The notes: generated by a model not told the origin, from the letters alone. DNA of 64,000 nt from an uncultured Collinsella sp. (GCA_902464485.1 CABQJJ010000004.1:17790-81789); one strand, 5' to 3'. Positions 17,641 through 27,247 are shown, counted from the first letter of the stretch. Numbers and translations are program-made.

Positions 17641-19509
17641 TTACGCGGCGACTTCGGCGCCCTTGTCCTCGTCGATAAAGAAGCGCTTGTACCAGATGAG
17701 GAACGTCAGCGTGGTATAGATCTTACGCTGGTTGAGCGCGCGACCCTCAAAGTGATCGTCAAGCAGTTTCATGAGCGCATCGGTGTCAAAGAAATCAGCA
17801 GCCCACGGTGCGGTGAAGTATTCCTTTACGTAGTCGTAGTACTTTTGCTCGCGTAGCCAGAACTTGACCGGTACGGGGAAGCCCACCTTCTTGCGCGTTG
17901 CCCACTCGTCGGGCAGCGTGCGGTTGGCAGCGTGACGCAGGACGAGCTTGCAGCCTTCTTCGTTAACACGGTAGTTGGCGGGAATGTGCTCGGCAAACTC
18001 CATGACCTTCTTGTCCAGGAACGGAACGCGGAGCTCCAGAGAATGCGCCATGCACATCTTGTCGGCCTTGAGCAGAATGTCGCCCGGTAGCCACATGTTC
18101 ATATCCAGATACTGTTTCTTGGAAAGCTCGCAGCAGTTGGGAACCTGCTTGTAGTACTCGGCGCACATCTCGGCGGCGTTCTTGCCGGTGTCATAAGCGG
18201 GCTTGAGCACCTCGTCGACCTCGGAGGGATCGAACACCTTTGCCTGGCCCACATACCAGCGCTCGGGAACCTCGGCGCACTTGGTCAGAAAGTTGTGGCC
18301 CTTAAAGTAGGGGAGATGCTGAACGAGTGAGCCCAGGGCGCGACGCACGCCGAGCGGCACGCGCTTCTTGAAGGAGCGCATCTGAGGGGTGTCCTCGTAC
18401 CACTCGTAGCCGGCGAACAGCTCGTCTGCACCCTCGCCCGATAGGACCACGGTGACTTCCTTGGCTGCCATCTGGGCCAGATAGTACAGTGGCACGCTCG
18501 AGAGGTTCGATTGCGGCTCGTCCATGTGATACTGGATGTCGGGCAGCGCGTCGAAGAACTCGTCGGCGGTGATCATCTTGCGCACGTTCTTGATGCCCAG
18601 CTTGTCAGAAAGCTCGGCGGCGTAGTTGGTCTCGTTGAAGTTCTTGTAATCGAAGCCGACAGAATACGTGGTGTCGGGCATGAGGCAGGCGGCAATGTAG
18701 CTGGAGTCCACGCCGCCAGAAAGGAACGAGCCCACCTTAACATCGGCAATTCGGTGCGCAGCGACGCTTTCGTGCACGACCTTGTCGCACTCGTCTATGT
18801 ACTCCTCGAAGGTCTTGGAGTTGTCGTCGGTAAAGTTGCAGCTCCAGTAACGCTTGATGTCCATGGTGTTGGTCGTCAGGTCATACGTAAAGCAATGCGC
18901 CGGGGCAAGCTTGAACACGCCCTTAAAGAAGGTCTCCTCCGTGGCGGGGAATTGCAGCGTCAGGTAGGGGCGCAGCGCGTCGTGGTTGACAGCCTTCTCA
19001 AACTTGGGATGGTCCAGGAAGCTCTTGATCTCGGAGCCAAACAGCAGCGAGCCATCGGATGCCTGGTAGTAATAGAACGGCTTGATACCAAAGATGTCAC
19101 GAGCACCAAAGAGTTTGTTCTTGTTCTGGTCGTGAATCACGAACGCGTACATGCCGCGCAGGCGGTTGACCAGGTCCTCGCCCCACTCCTCGTAACCGTG
19201 TACCAGGACCTCGGTATCAGCGTTGCAGTGGAAGGCGTAGCCGGCTGCCTCCAGCTCGGCGCGAAGCTCCTGGAAGTTGTAGATCTCTCCGTTGAAGACA
19301 ATCGTGACCTTGCCGTCGTCGCTCGACATGGGCTGAGCTCCAGCTTCGGAAAGATCAAGAATCGAAAGACGACGGAAGCCAAGGGCAACGTTGTCGACGA
19401 TATGCTGGCCGCCCATATCGGGGCCACGGTGGATGATGCGATTCATCATGGCCGTGAGAACCAGCTCACTCTGTTCATCTGTACCGGTAAAACCGACAAA
19501 ACCGCACAT
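17641..19509 (-). CDS. asnB: Asparagine synthase (glutamine-hydrolysing)
   Basis: A 622-residue AsnB converting aspartate and glutamine to asparagine with ATP. The N-terminal class II amidotransferase domain begins MCGFVGF, with Cys2 as nucleophile after removal of Met, and continues with IIHRGPD and VFNGEIYNFQELR. The C-terminal synthetase domain has the pyrophosphatase loop SGGVDSSYIA and VLSGEGADELFAGY. The reading frame stays open for 85 codons upstream, but only the ATG at 19509 gives Cys at position 2 and has AAAGGATCTTGC before it. Downstream it converges with no gene; tRNA-Val follows on the same strand. Confidence 0.96.
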   Translation of the reverse strand: MCGFVGFTGTDEQSELVLTAMMNRIIHRGPDMGGQHIVDNVALGFRRLSILDLSEAGAQPMSSDDGKVTIVFNGEIYNFQELRAELEAAGYAFHCNADTEVLVHGYEEWGEDLVNRLRGMYAFVIHDQNKNKLFGARDIFGIKPFYYYQASDGSLLFGSEIKSFLDHPKFEKAVNHDALRPYLTLQFPATEETFFKGVFKLAPAHCFTYDLTTNTMDIKRYWSCNFTDDNSKTFEEYIDECDKVVHESVAAHRIADVKVGSFLSGGVDSSYIAACLMPDTTYSVGFDYKNFNETNYAAELSDKLGIKNVRKMITADEFFDALPDIQYHMDEPQSNLSSVPLYYLAQMAAKEVTVVLSGEGADELFAGYEWYEDTPQMRSFKKRVPLGVRRALGSLVQHLPYFKGHNFLTKCAEVPERWYVGQAKVFDPSEVDEVLKPAYDTGKNAAEMCAEYYKQVPNCCELSKKQYLDMNMWLPGDILLKADKMCMAHSLELRVPFLDKKVMEFAEHIPANYRVNEEGCKLVLRHAANRTLPDEWATRKKVGFPVPVKFWLREQKYYDYVKEYFTAPWAADFFDTDALMKLLDDHFEGRALNQRKIYTTLTFLIWYKRFFIDEDKGAEVAA

Positions 19510-19634
19510 GCAAGATCCTTTCTGCTGACGGCTCAGGTGTACTGCCGCGAGGATTGCGGTAGCTGATGTCAAATAATCTTTACTATCATGCCAATCTTTT
19601 GTTTCGTGATAGGGCATAAGCGCCGAGCGAACCG

Positions 19635-19680
19635 AAAAAACCACGTCCCGATCTTCAGACGAAGCGGCGGGCCGTGGTTG
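19635..19680 (-). promoter_or_regulatory. Terminator-like hairpin in the asnB leader
   Basis: On the minus strand AACCACG and CGTGGTT close a stem with an inner CCCG/CGGG arm, followed immediately by a T-run. It lies about 125 bases upstream of asnB with no other minus-strand gene before it, so it may act as an attenuator. I could not find T-box motifs. The rest of 19510-19907 shows no gene. Confidence 0.4.
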
Positions 19681-19907
19681 CGAACGCGATGTTAAAGAAT
19701 GGCACCCAGATTTCCTTGTTTTTACACGGGGTGAACACCGCTGCCATTTATTGACCCAGGGCACAGTCCATGCAATTTTTTAGAAGGCTGCAGTGCGCGC
19801 AAGGTCAGGTGGCATATTAGGATGGTTGATAATGCAGGGACGCGACCGGATTCATCCGAGACGGTTTTTGCTCTTTTAAGGTTAGGTTTAGCGAGAGAGG
19901 TCGTTAT

Positions 19908-21425
19908 ATGTCGGGTACGACGCAGGAGAAGCTGGCTTTGATGCGCTATGTGGAGCTGCTCGAGGCCGAGGCCCTTGTTGTTTCCAAGCCGGATGCTCTA
20001 TACGACCAGCGCATCGAGTTTGCGACCGACGACTCGCGCCAGGTGCGTCCGGGCACATTGTTTGTCTGTAAGGGCCGCGCGTTCAAACGCGAGTATCTGA
20101 TCTCGGCGATTGCCGAAGGCGCCGTGGCGTACGTGTCCGAGGTCGATTACGACGTCGATATTCCTGCTGTGATCGTCAACGATATCCGCCGTACGCTCGC
20201 TGTGGTGGCGGACGCCTATTACGGTCATCCCTCGGGCAAGGTGAAGGTCTGCGCTTTTACGGGCACCAAGGGCAAGTCGACCTGCAGCTTTTATCTGCGT
20301 GGCATTCTTGCCAACGAGGCCAAGCTCACGGGTTGTCATCGACCTGCCCTCAACACGGGTATCGAGTTCGATGACGGTATCGAGACCGGTCCTTCCAAAC
20401 TGACGACTCCCGAGTCCTTCCTCTTGCAGTCGCGTATCGCACATGCCGCCGAGGCGGGCGCTCCGTGGCTGGTCATGGAGGCGTCGAGCCAGGGCCTCAA
20501 ATACGAGCGTACAGGCAAGATTGACTTTGAAGTGGGCGCCTTTACCAATATCGGTGAGGACCATATCTCGCCGATCGAGCACCCCACGCTCGAGGATTAC
20601 TTTGCCAGCAAGCTCAAGATTTTTTCGCAGAGTCGCTTTGCCGTGGTCAACCTCGATATGGATAAGGTCGATCGTGTGCTCGAGGCGGCATCTCGTTGCG
20701 AACGTACGGTGACGTTCTCCCTGACCGACGAGCGTGCCGACGTGCTTGCGCTGGCGATTCATAATGGCGACTGCGGCATGGTGGCAACGGTGCGCACGCC
20801 CCGCTTTACGCGCGACATTGTGATTCCCACGCCGGTTAAGTTCAATGTGTCCAACGCGCTTGCCGCTATTGCCTGCGCCGAGGCCCTGGGCATTTCCGAA
20901 GAGGGCATCGTCCATGGCTTTGAGGGCGTCTTCGTTCCCGGCCGTATGGAGCTCTATCCGTCCGCATCGGGCAAGATTTTGGGCGTCGTTGACTTTGCGC
21001 ACAACGGCATGAGCCTCGAGACGCTTTTGCGCGACCTGCGCGAGAACTATCCCGAGCGCGAGCTGGCGGTTGTCTTTGGCGCAACGGGCGGCAAGGGTGT
21101 CGATCGCCGCACCACGATGGGTATTGCCGCCGGCAAGTACGCCGATCGCATCGTGATTACCGAGGACGACCCGGGCCCCGAGGACGTCGAGGACATTTGT
21201 GCCGAGATTGCACGCAATGTACAGGCGCAGGGAAACGATAACTGGCAGATTGTGACCGACCGTACCGCCGCTATCGAGGCGGCCGTGCGCGAGACAAAGC
21301 GCCCCGCTGTGGTTATCGTGACCGGAAAGGGCGAGGAGGAATGCATGCTACGCAAGAACGGACCCGAGCCCTGTGAGCGCGATGGCTTGGTTCTCAAGCG
21401 CATCCTTGCGGCGTACGACGCCTAA
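19908..21425 (+). CDS. murE: MurE-like UDP-N-acetylmuramyl-tripeptide synthetase
   Basis: A 505-residue Mur ligase that adds the third amino acid to UDP-MurNAc-L-Ala-D-Glu in peptidoglycan synthesis. The N-terminal domain has FATDDSRQVRPGTLFVCKG; the ATP loop is FTGTKGKST near residue 118; EASSQGL and GEDHISPIEHPTLEDY follow, then FVPGRMEL and the C-terminal TGKGEEECM. The motif that reads DNPR in diaminopimelate-adding enzymes is DDPG here, so a third residue other than mDAP is likely (Lys- or Orn-type), though this is inference. It stands apart from any other mur or fts genes in the window. Confidence 0.88.
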   Translation: MSGTTQEKLALMRYVELLEAEALVVSKPDALYDQRIEFATDDSRQVRPGTLFVCKGRAFKREYLISAIAEGAVAYVSEVDYDVDIPAVIVNDIRRTLAVVADAYYGHPSGKVKVCAFTGTKGKSTCSFYLRGILANEAKLTGCHRPALNTGIEFDDGIETGPSKLTTPESFLLQSRIAHAAEAGAPWLVMEASSQGLKYERTGKIDFEVGAFTNIGEDHISPIEHPTLEDYFASKLKIFSQSRFAVVNLDMDKVDRVLEAASRCERTVTFSLTDERADVLALAIHNGDCGMVATVRTPRFTRDIVIPTPVKFNVSNALAAIACAEALGISEEGIVHGFEGVFVPGRMELYPSASGKILGVVDFAHNGMSLETLLRDLRENYPERELAVVFGATGGKGVDRRTTMGIAAGKYADRIVITEDDPGPEDVEDICAEIARNVQAQGNDNWQIVTDRTAAIEAAVRETKRPAVVIVTGKGEEECMLRKNGPEPCERDGLVLKRILAAYDA

Positions 21426-21551
21426 ACGCTGCCGCCTTTAGGATGGCGTTTGCGGACCCCGGCGTCTGATGATGCAATGCCTTCCAGGTGTGCTTACCCT
21501 AGGGAAAACACGCTATCAAGATTAAACCTCTTCTATGTAAACGGAGTGACC

Positions 21552-22463
21552 ATGTCCCACAACATCCTGCCGACCGTTGCCGAGCTTTCGGGCGAGATGC
21601 GCGAGCGTCTTGCCAAGATCAAGTATGTCTTTACCGATCTGGACGCCACGATGCTCGCCCCCGGCTCGTGCGTGCTGCGTGACAACGACGGCAATCCTTC
21701 GACTAAGCTCGTCGAGGCCGTCGTGGCACTTGCCCGTGCCGGCATCCAGGTGGTCCCCACCTCGGGTCGCAACCGCACCATGATCCACGAGGACGCCCGC
21801 GTGCTCGGCCTCAACTCCTACATCGGCGAGATGGGCGGCCTGGTCATGTACGACCTCAAGGCCAACGATTGGGAGTACCTGACGGGCGACATGCCCTATG
21901 ACCCCGCCTGCGGTCTCACACCGCACCAGGTGATCGAGCAGACCGGCGTGTGCGAGAAGATCCTTGCCCGCTGGCCGCACAAGATCGAGTACCACAACGA
22001 CATGTCGACCGGCTACAAGTACCGTGAGGTCACCGTCGGCATGCGCGGCGATGTGCCCGACGATGAGGTCCAGGCCATCCTCGACGAGGCCGGCTGCGGT
22101 CTGGTCTGGGCTTGCAACGGCCACCTGACGCACCTGTCCAAGCCGACGACGCTTGAGCTCAATCGCGTCGAGGACGGCCGCGCCTTCAACATCAATCCGG
22201 CGGGGCTCAACAAGGGCGTTGCCATTGCGCGCTTCTGCGAGCACCTGGGGATCGAGCGCGAGGAGACGCTTGCGCTCGGCGACTCCGAGTCCGACTTCTA
22301 CATGGCCGACCATGTGGGCATGTTCTGCCTGGTCGAGAACGGCCTGACAAGCGTCGGTGCCCCGGAGTTCTTGGACGCCTGCGACAATGCCTATGTTACG
22401 CGCGGCAAGATTGTCGACGGTTGGGTGGCAACGGCCATGCTGCTGGTCGCAGCCCGTTCGTAG
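21552..22463 (+). CDS. HAD superfamily hydrolase (Cof-type)
   Basis: A 303-residue phosphatase-like protein of HAD class IIB. Motif I is KYVFTDLDATM, motif II VVPTSGRN, motif III a Lys in the GVAIARFCEHLG region, and motif IV ALGDSESDFYMADHVG. The cap inserted between II and III carries substrate choice and is not recognisable, so the phosphorylated substrate (sugar phosphate, nucleotide or cofactor) is unknown. The ATG 21552 has CGGAGTGACC before it. It sits between murE and murI on the same strand, which may hint at a wall-precursor role, but gap sizes do not prove an operon. Confidence 0.85.
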   Translation: MSHNILPTVAELSGEMRERLAKIKYVFTDLDATMLAPGSCVLRDNDGNPSTKLVEAVVALARAGIQVVPTSGRNRTMIHEDARVLGLNSYIGEMGGLVMYDLKANDWEYLTGDMPYDPACGLTPHQVIEQTGVCEKILARWPHKIEYHNDMSTGYKYREVTVGMRGDVPDDEVQAILDEAGCGLVWACNGHLTHLSKPTTLELNRVEDGRAFNINPAGLNKGVAIARFCEHLGIEREETLALGDSESDFYMADHVGMFCLVENGLTSVGAPEFLDACDNAYVTRGKIVDGWVATAMLLVAARS

Positions 22464-22514
22464 CGCGACGCATCACGCGTGGTCGCATTTTTCGAGAGAG
22501 AATCTGGTGAGGTA

Positions 22515-23399
22515 ATGTCCGATATCGATAATATGGCCGGGGACACGCGTCCGATCGGCGTGTTCGACTCGGGCCTGGGCGGCCTGACGGTTGCGCGCGC
22601 GATCGCGACGGCGCTTCCGCACGAGTCCGTCTACTATTTTGGTGACACCAAACGTTGCCCCTACGGCACCCGCACCGAGGACGAGGTGCGCTCGTTTGCG
22701 CTGCAGGCGGGTCGCTGGCTTTCGAGGCACGACGTCAAGATCATGGTCATCGCCTGCAATACGGCGACGGCCGCGGCGCTTCGTCTGGCGCAACAGGTGC
22801 TCGATGTTCCCGTGATCGGCGTTATCGCGCCGGGCGCGCGTGCGGCCATCAACAGCACCCGCACGCGCCGCGTGGGCGTGCTCGCCACCAACCTCACCAT
22901 CCGCTCGGGCGCCTACACGCGCGCCATCCAGGATCTGGATGCCGGCGTGGACGTGTACGGCTGCCCTGCCTCGAGCTTTGTCGAGGTTGTCGAGCACGAG
23001 CTCGCCTCGGGCGCGCATCTGCAGGAGCAGTGGCTCGAGAACGAGGATGTCTTTGATACGCCTGCCGTGCGTGCGCTGGTCGGCGCCACGGTCGAGCCAC
23101 TGCACGATCGCGGCATCGATACCGTGGTGCTTGGGTGCACGCACTTTCCACTGCTGGTGGGGCCCATTCGCCATGCGCTGGGACCCGGGGTGCGCGTGGT
23201 GAGTTCTGCCGAGGAAACCACCCGCGAGCTGACCGATATCCTCACGCGTCGTGAGCAGCTTGCGGGCGATACTGCCGAGCCGCAGCATCGTTTTGCCACG
23301 ACGGCCGATAACATTGCCGAGTTTGCGGTGGCGGGCAGCTTTATCTTTGGCCAGCCGCTCAAAAGCATCGAGCATATCGATATCGACGAACTTAAATAG
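22515..23399 (+). CDS. murI: Glutamate racemase
   Basis: A 294-residue racemase supplying D-glutamate for peptidoglycan. Signatures: [16 protein letters not shown] at the N-terminus, [13 protein letters not shown], the first catalytic Cys in [13 protein letters not shown] and the second in [11 protein letters not shown]. The start ATG 22515 follows GGTGAGG; an earlier in-frame codon at 22479 has no ribosome site. It follows the HAD gene by about 50 bases and precedes rph. Confidence 0.96.
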   Translation: MSDIDNMAGDTRPIGVFDSGLGGLTVARAIATALPHESVYYFGDTKRCPYGTRTEDEVRSFALQAGRWLSRHDVKIMVIACNTATAAALRLAQQVLDVPVIGVIAPGARAAINSTRTRRVGVLATNLTIRSGAYTRAIQDLDAGVDVYGCPASSFVEVVEHELASGAHLQEQWLENEDVFDTPAVRALVGATVEPLHDRGIDTVVLGCTHFPLLVGPIRHALGPGVRVVSSAEETTRELTDILTRREQLAGDTAEPQHRFATTADNIAEFAVAGSFIFGQPLKSIEHIDIDELK

Positions 23400-23446
23400 A
23401 CGTCGTTCGAAGTATTCGCCCTCATCTTTCGCCGAAAGGACATTTT

Positions 23447-24172
23447 ATGGAGTATATGCAGGTCAACCGTACCAACGGTCGCGCAGCCGACGCGCTGCGC
23501 CCCGTCCAGCTCACCCGCGGCGTGATGAAGCATGCTCACGGATCGTGCCTGGCCGAGTTTGGCGACACGCGCGTGCTGTGTGCCGCCACCATTGAGGAGG
23601 GCGTGCCGGGTTGGCGCAAGGGCGCCAAGGCCGGCTGGGTGACTGCCGAGTATGCGATGCTGCCGGCATCGACCGGCAAGCGCTGCAAGCGCGAGCATGC
23701 TAACCGCAAGGGCCGTTCCATGGAAATCGAGCGCCTCATCGGACGCAGCCTGCGCACCGTTGTCAACATGAAGGCGCTTGGCGAATACACCGTCACCGTC
23801 GACTGCGACGTGATCCAGGCCGATGGCGGTACGCGCACGGCGAGTATCACCGGCGCCTGGGTGGCACTGCACGATGCGCTCGCCACTTGGGTCGAGGCCG
23901 GCAAGCTCGAGCGCATTCCGCTCATGGGTCAGGTCGCCGCCGTCTCCATGGGTGTTGTCGACGGCAACACGCTGCTCGACCTCGATTATTCCGAGGACAG
24001 CCATGCCGAGGTCGATATGAATCTCGTCGCCACCGATACCGGCGAGATGATCGAGCTTCAGGGTACCGGCGAGCAGGCGCCTTTCGACCGCAAACGTCTC
24101 AACGCCCTGCTCGACCTGGGCGACAAGGGCATCGCCGAGCTCATCGAGCTCCAGCGCCGGGTTCTCGCCTAA
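23447..24172 (+). CDS. rph: RNase PH
   Basis: A 241-residue phosphorolytic 3'-5' exoribonuclease that trims tRNA 3' ends. It has the family motifs [40 protein letters not shown], the [17 protein letters not shown] phosphate site, [19 protein letters not shown] and [17 protein letters not shown]. The start follows GAAAGGACATTTT. Its stop codon lies inside a REP-like palindrome. rdgB and dtd follow, the common rph-rdgB pairing. Confidence 0.97.
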   Translation: MEYMQVNRTNGRAADALRPVQLTRGVMKHAHGSCLAEFGDTRVLCAATIEEGVPGWRKGAKAGWVTAEYAMLPASTGKRCKREHANRKGRSMEIERLIGRSLRTVVNMKALGEYTVTVDCDVIQADGGTRTASITGAWVALHDALATWVEAGKLERIPLMGQVAAVSMGVVDGNTLLDLDYSEDSHAEVDMNLVATDTGEMIELQGTGEQAPFDRKRLNALLDLGDKGIAELIELQRRVLA

Positions 24173-24207
24173 CCTGCCAAAAAGGGACAGGTTTATTTTG
24201 GCAGGTT
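24171..24207. repeat. REP-like hairpin with GGGACAGG core
   Basis: AACCTGCCAAAA (24171-24182) and its exact complement (24196-24207) enclose AGGGACAGGTTTA. The left arm overlaps the rph stop codon. It is the same architecture as 31946-31980, with unrelated arm sequence but the same loop core. Confidence 0.75.
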
Positions 24208-24315
24208 TTATCTGCGAAAACGTCTAGATACAAGGCTGTCGTTGATTGAGAGGGGAGAGGCCGAGGCCCTCATCGCCCTCAGCGCGGCATTGCTATAGAG
24301 AGAAGGAGGCCAGCT

Positions 24316-24957
24316 ATGGCACTTGAGAAAATCGATATCGATACGCTCGACCCGGCAGCGACCATCGTCGTGGCAACGGGCAATGCCCATAAGCTCACCG
24401 AGATCGAGGCCATTTTAGGCAAGGTCATGCCAGAGGTGCGCTTTGTGGCGTTGGGTCAGCTGGGTGATTTTGAGGACCCCGAGGAAAACGGCACGACGTT
24501 TTTGGAGAACGCCATCATCAAGGCCCAGGCTGCGGTCGAAGAGACGGGGCTTATGGCCATCGCCGATGATTCAGGCCTGGTTGTCGATGCCTTGGATGGC
24601 GAGCCGGGTGTGTATAGCGCGCGTTACGCGGGCGTGCACGGCGATGATGCCGCCAACAATGCCAAGCTCCTCGTTAACCTGGAGGGCGTGGCAGACGAGG
24701 ACCGCACCGCACGCTTTATGAGTGTCGTCGCGCTTATCGATACGGACGGCCTGGTCACCTATGGCGAGGGCGCCTGCGAGGGCGTTATCGCGCACGAGGG
24801 CCGCGGCGATTACGGCTTTGGCTACGACCCGCTGTTCCTGCCGGTCGATACACCGGGCAAGACCATGGCAGAGCTGACGGCAGACGAGAAGAACGCCATC
24901 AGCCATCGCTTCCACGCGCTTGAGCACCTGTCCGCCAAGCTGACGGGCGAGGAGTAG
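24316..24957 (+). CDS. rdgB: XTP/dITP diphosphatase (RdgB/HAM1)
   Basis: A 213-residue house-cleaning pyrophosphatase that removes dITP, XTP and similar nucleotides. Motifs: IVVATGNAHKLTEIEAIL, EENGTTFLENAIIKA, AIADDSGLVVDALDGEPGVYSARYAG, YGFGYDPLFLP and the C-terminal SHRFHAL. GAAGGAGGCCAGCT precedes the ATG. dtd begins three bases after the stop. Confidence 0.96.
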   Translation: MALEKIDIDTLDPAATIVVATGNAHKLTEIEAILGKVMPEVRFVALGQLGDFEDPEENGTTFLENAIIKAQAAVEETGLMAIADDSGLVVDALDGEPGVYSARYAGVHGDDAANNAKLLVNLEGVADEDRTARFMSVVALIDTDGLVTYGEGACEGVIAHEGRGDYGFGYDPLFLPVDTPGKTMAELTADEKNAISHRFHALEHLSAKLTGEE

Positions 24958-24960
24958 ACC

Positions 24961-25407
24961 GTGCGTGCGGTGGTGCAGCGCGTGCTCAACGCTGGCGTGA
25001 CGGTCGATGGCGAGTGCGTAGGTCGCATTGGGCGCGGCTATCTGGTGCTGCTGGGCGTGGGTCATGACGATACGCGTGCCGAGGCCGATAAGCTGTGGGG
25101 CAAACTCCGGGGCTTGCGCATCAACGAGGACGAGAACGGCAAGACCAATTTGGCGCTCGCCGATGTCGATGGCGAGGTGCTCGTGGTGTCGCAGTTCACG
25201 CTGTTTGCCGATTGCCGCCATGGTCGTCGTCCGTCGTTTACGGACGCTGGTGCGCCCGATGTCGCTAACGAGCTTTACGAGTACTTTCTGACGCTCGTCG
25301 CCCAAGATGTTGAGCACGTGGCGCACGGCATCTTTGGTGCCGACATGAAGGTTGACCTCGTCAACGACGGACCGTTCACCATCGTCTTGGACACCGATAG
25401 TCTGTAA
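24961..25407 (+). CDS. dtd: D-aminoacyl-tRNA deacylase
   Basis: A 148-residue Dtd that hydrolyses D-amino acids mistakenly attached to tRNA. It has [34 protein letters not shown] with the conserved SQFTL motif, and the terminal [12 protein letters not shown] with the cross-subunit Gly-Pro-type element (DGPFT). It begins with GTG three bases behind rdgB, and GGCGAGGAG in the rdgB end is the ribosome site, so the two are coupled. Confidence 0.96.
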   Translation: MRAVVQRVLNAGVTVDGECVGRIGRGYLVLLGVGHDDTRAEADKLWGKLRGLRINEDENGKTNLALADVDGEVLVVSQFTLFADCRHGRRPSFTDAGAPDVANELYEYFLTLVAQDVEHVAHGIFGADMKVDLVNDGPFTIVLDTDSL

Positions 25408-25410
25408 GTA

Positions 25411-25440
25411 GTCAATTTGGGACGGGGCTTTTTTAGCTAC
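25411..25440. repeat. REP-like repeat, GGGACGGGG core
   Basis: AAGTAG near 25406 and CTACTT near 25437 flank TTTGGGACGGGGCTTTTTT. It directly follows dtd, and the T-run could also end the rdgB-dtd transcript. Confidence 0.5.
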
Positions 25441-25470
25441 TTGCGTATGGCGGCAGCAGGGTGCTATAGT
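25441..25470 (+). promoter_or_regulatory. Promoter of veg-ispE
   Basis: TTGCGT (25441-25446) and TATAGT (25465-25470) are 18 bases apart, about 70 bases before the Veg start codon. Confidence 0.6.
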
Positions 25471-25537
25471 ATTAGAGTTTTGTCTATCTTAGGGGTATTA
25501 TCCCCTTTTTGAATTGCACCCTCTGGAGGCCCCGTTC

Positions 25538-25834
25538 ATGGAAGAGATGGAAGTCAATCACGTCGACGACATCCACGAGAAGCTGACCGATATGGTGGGC
25601 GATCGCGTCAAGGTGAAGGCCAACATGGGCCGTACCCGCGTCGTCGAGCGCATGGGCACCATCAAGAGCGTCCATCCCGCCGTCTTTATCGTCGAGGTTG
25701 ACGAGCGTCGCGGCCGCAAGTCGCGTCAGTCCTACCAGTATATCGATGTTCTCACCGGTCAGGTCGAGCTGTTCGACCCCGAGAGCGGCGAGCACATCTT
25801 TACCCCGCTCGGCAATCAGCTCGAGGAGCACTAA
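25538..25834 (+). CDS. veg: Veg family protein
   Basis: A 98-residue protein matching the Veg family of Gram-positive bacteria: an N-terminal helix, then GDRVKVKANMGRTRVVERMG and a beta-rich domain with FIVEVDERRGRKSRQSYQYIDVLTGQVELF. In Bacillus Veg promotes biofilm matrix expression by an indirect route; the biochemical activity is not known. The same veg-ispE order is found in Firmicutes, which supports the call. ATG 25538 follows TCTGGAGGCCCC. ispE starts two bases after the stop. Confidence 0.85.
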   Translation: MEEMEVNHVDDIHEKLTDMVGDRVKVKANMGRTRVVERMGTIKSVHPAVFIVEVDERRGRKSRQSYQYIDVLTGQVELFDPESGEHIFTPLGNQLEEH

Positions 25835-25836
25835 CG

Positions 25837-26733
25837 GTGACCGATTGGTCCCTGACCCTTTCCGCGCCGGCAAAGATCAACCTTTATTTGGGTGTTCATA
25901 CCGAGCGCGATGCCCGCGGCTATCACAGGGTCGATTCCCTGATGGCGGCCGTCGGCCTAGCCGATACCGTGACGGTCGCGCCGGCGCAGGCGCTGACCGT
26001 CCAGACGGTTCCGGCATCCGACTTTCCCATGCAAAAGAATACTGCGTACCGCGCGGCGGTCGCTATGGCCGAGCACTATGGGCACGAGGCCAATGTTTGC
26101 GTGACAATCGAGAAGCGCATTCCGCTGTGCGCCGGCTTGGGCGGTCCTTCGACCGACGCCGCAGCGGTTATCGTTGCCCTGGCTGAGTTGTGGGGCATCG
26201 ACCGCGCCGATCCCACGTTGGACGATATTGCACGCGGTATCGGCGCCGACGTGCCGTTCTTTTTGCATGCCAGCCCCGCGTTCTATGTGGGTGGGGGAGA
26301 CGTGTTGGCTGCCGAGTATCCCGCGTTGCCCGCAACGCCCGTCGTGCTGGTCAAGCCGCGCGAGGCAAGCGTTTCAACGATTGAGGCCTATCGACGTTTC
26401 GACGAGGCTCCAGTGCCCGCGACTGTGCTCGGCGCCATCGCCTCGGCTCTTCGCATGGGCAATGCCAAGACGGCGTATTCGCTCATCCACAACAATCTAG
26501 GCGTCATTTCCGCGCAAATGGAGCCACAAATTCAAACCGTGCTTGACTGGCTTCGAGCGCAGGAGGGGATCATTGCCGTAGACGTCTGCGGTTCTGGTGC
26601 CTGCTCGTTTGCCATTTGCGATACGGCCACCACAGCTGCAGGCCTGGTAACGGCGGCGCGGCAAAACGGCTGGTGGGCGGTTGCAACCGAGCTCATTTCG
26701 AATACCGTCCGCATTGTCGACTCAAAGAAGTAA
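25837..26733 (+). CDS. ispE: 4-diphosphocytidyl-2-C-methyl-D-erythritol kinase
   Basis: A 298-residue GHMP kinase of the methylerythritol phosphate pathway to isoprenoids. The N-terminal LSAPAKINLYLGV, the Gly-rich ATP loop IPLCAGLGGPSTDAAAVIVAL and the late DVCGSGACSFAIC are diagnostic; note GGPSTDAA where most have GGGSSDAA. It begins with GTG two bases behind veg. ispD and ispF are encoded 14 kb away, so the pathway is complete for these three steps in this window. Confidence 0.95.
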   Translation: MTDWSLTLSAPAKINLYLGVHTERDARGYHRVDSLMAAVGLADTVTVAPAQALTVQTVPASDFPMQKNTAYRAAVAMAEHYGHEANVCVTIEKRIPLCAGLGGPSTDAAAVIVALAELWGIDRADPTLDDIARGIGADVPFFLHASPAFYVGGGDVLAAEYPALPATPVVLVKPREASVSTIEAYRRFDEAPVPATVLGAIASALRMGNAKTAYSLIHNNLGVISAQMEPQIQTVLDWLRAQEGIIAVDVCGSGACSFAICDTATTAAGLVTAARQNGWWAVATELISNTVRIVDSKK

Positions 26734-26782
26734 AAAAATTTCTGGCACACGACGGAAATCTTTGTTACTATAGTCGAGCTAA

Positions 26783-26859
26783 CGGGTTGTGGCTCAGTTT
26801 GGTAGAGCACTGCGTTCGGGACGCAGGGGTCGCTGGTTCAAATCCAGTCAACCCGACCA
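26783..26859 (+). tRNA. tRNA-Pro (anticodon CGG)
   Basis: Cloverleaf with encoded CCA: acceptor CGGGTTG/CAACCCG, anticodon loop TTCGGGA giving CGG, T loop TTCAAAT. A TATAGT at 26769-26774 is a likely -10 box. Confidence 0.96.
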
Positions 26860-26870
26860 GAGCATGAGGA

Positions 26871-26898
26871 GGGACCGCTTCTTGCGGTCCCTTTTTTT
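26871..26898 (+). terminator. Terminator of tRNA-Pro
   Basis: GGGACCGC and GCGGTCCC form a perfect 8-bp stem followed by seven T. Confidence 0.95.
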
Positions 26899-26971
26899 AG
26901 CTATTGTTGTGATACCGCGATACCCGCGGTATACTCATTCGAGCTTGTCTCGCTGTATTGTGGAGGTCTAC

Positions 26972-27247
26972 ATGTTTGGACTGAGGGCTCCTGAGCTCAT
27001 CATCATTCTCGTCGTTGTCCTGATTATCTTCGGGCCCAAGAACCTGCCGAAGCTCGGCAAGTCTCTCGGCTCTACCGTCAAGAATATCCGCGAGGGTATG
27101 GAGGGCGACGATAAGGCCGAGACCAAGCAGGCCGAGGAGGTCGTGGTCGAGCAGTCCGAGGAGGACAAGGAGATCGCTGAGCTCGAGGCCAAGCTCGCTG
27201 CTGCCAAGAAGAAGCAGGCAGAGGACAGCGACGCGGACGCAGAGTAG
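26972..27247 (+). CDS. tatA: Sec-independent translocase subunit TatA
   Basis: A 91-residue TatA/E protein forming the pore part of the twin-arginine export pathway. It has one N-terminal membrane helix (APELIIILVVVLIIFGP), the conserved FGPKNLPKLGKSLGS hinge and amphipathic helix, then a long acidic and Lys-rich tail. The start has TGTGGAGGTCTAC. No tatC or tatB is nearby in the window. Confidence 0.92.
   Translation: MFGLRAPELIIILVVVLIIFGPKNLPKLGKSLGSTVKNIREGMEGDDKAETKQAEEVVVEQSEEDKEIAELEAKLAAAKKKQAEDSDADAE

Noticed and set aside
19510..19764. N-terminal extension of asnB by 85 codons
   Set aside because: It would bury the catalytic Cys that must be residue 2, and it crosses the leader hairpin.
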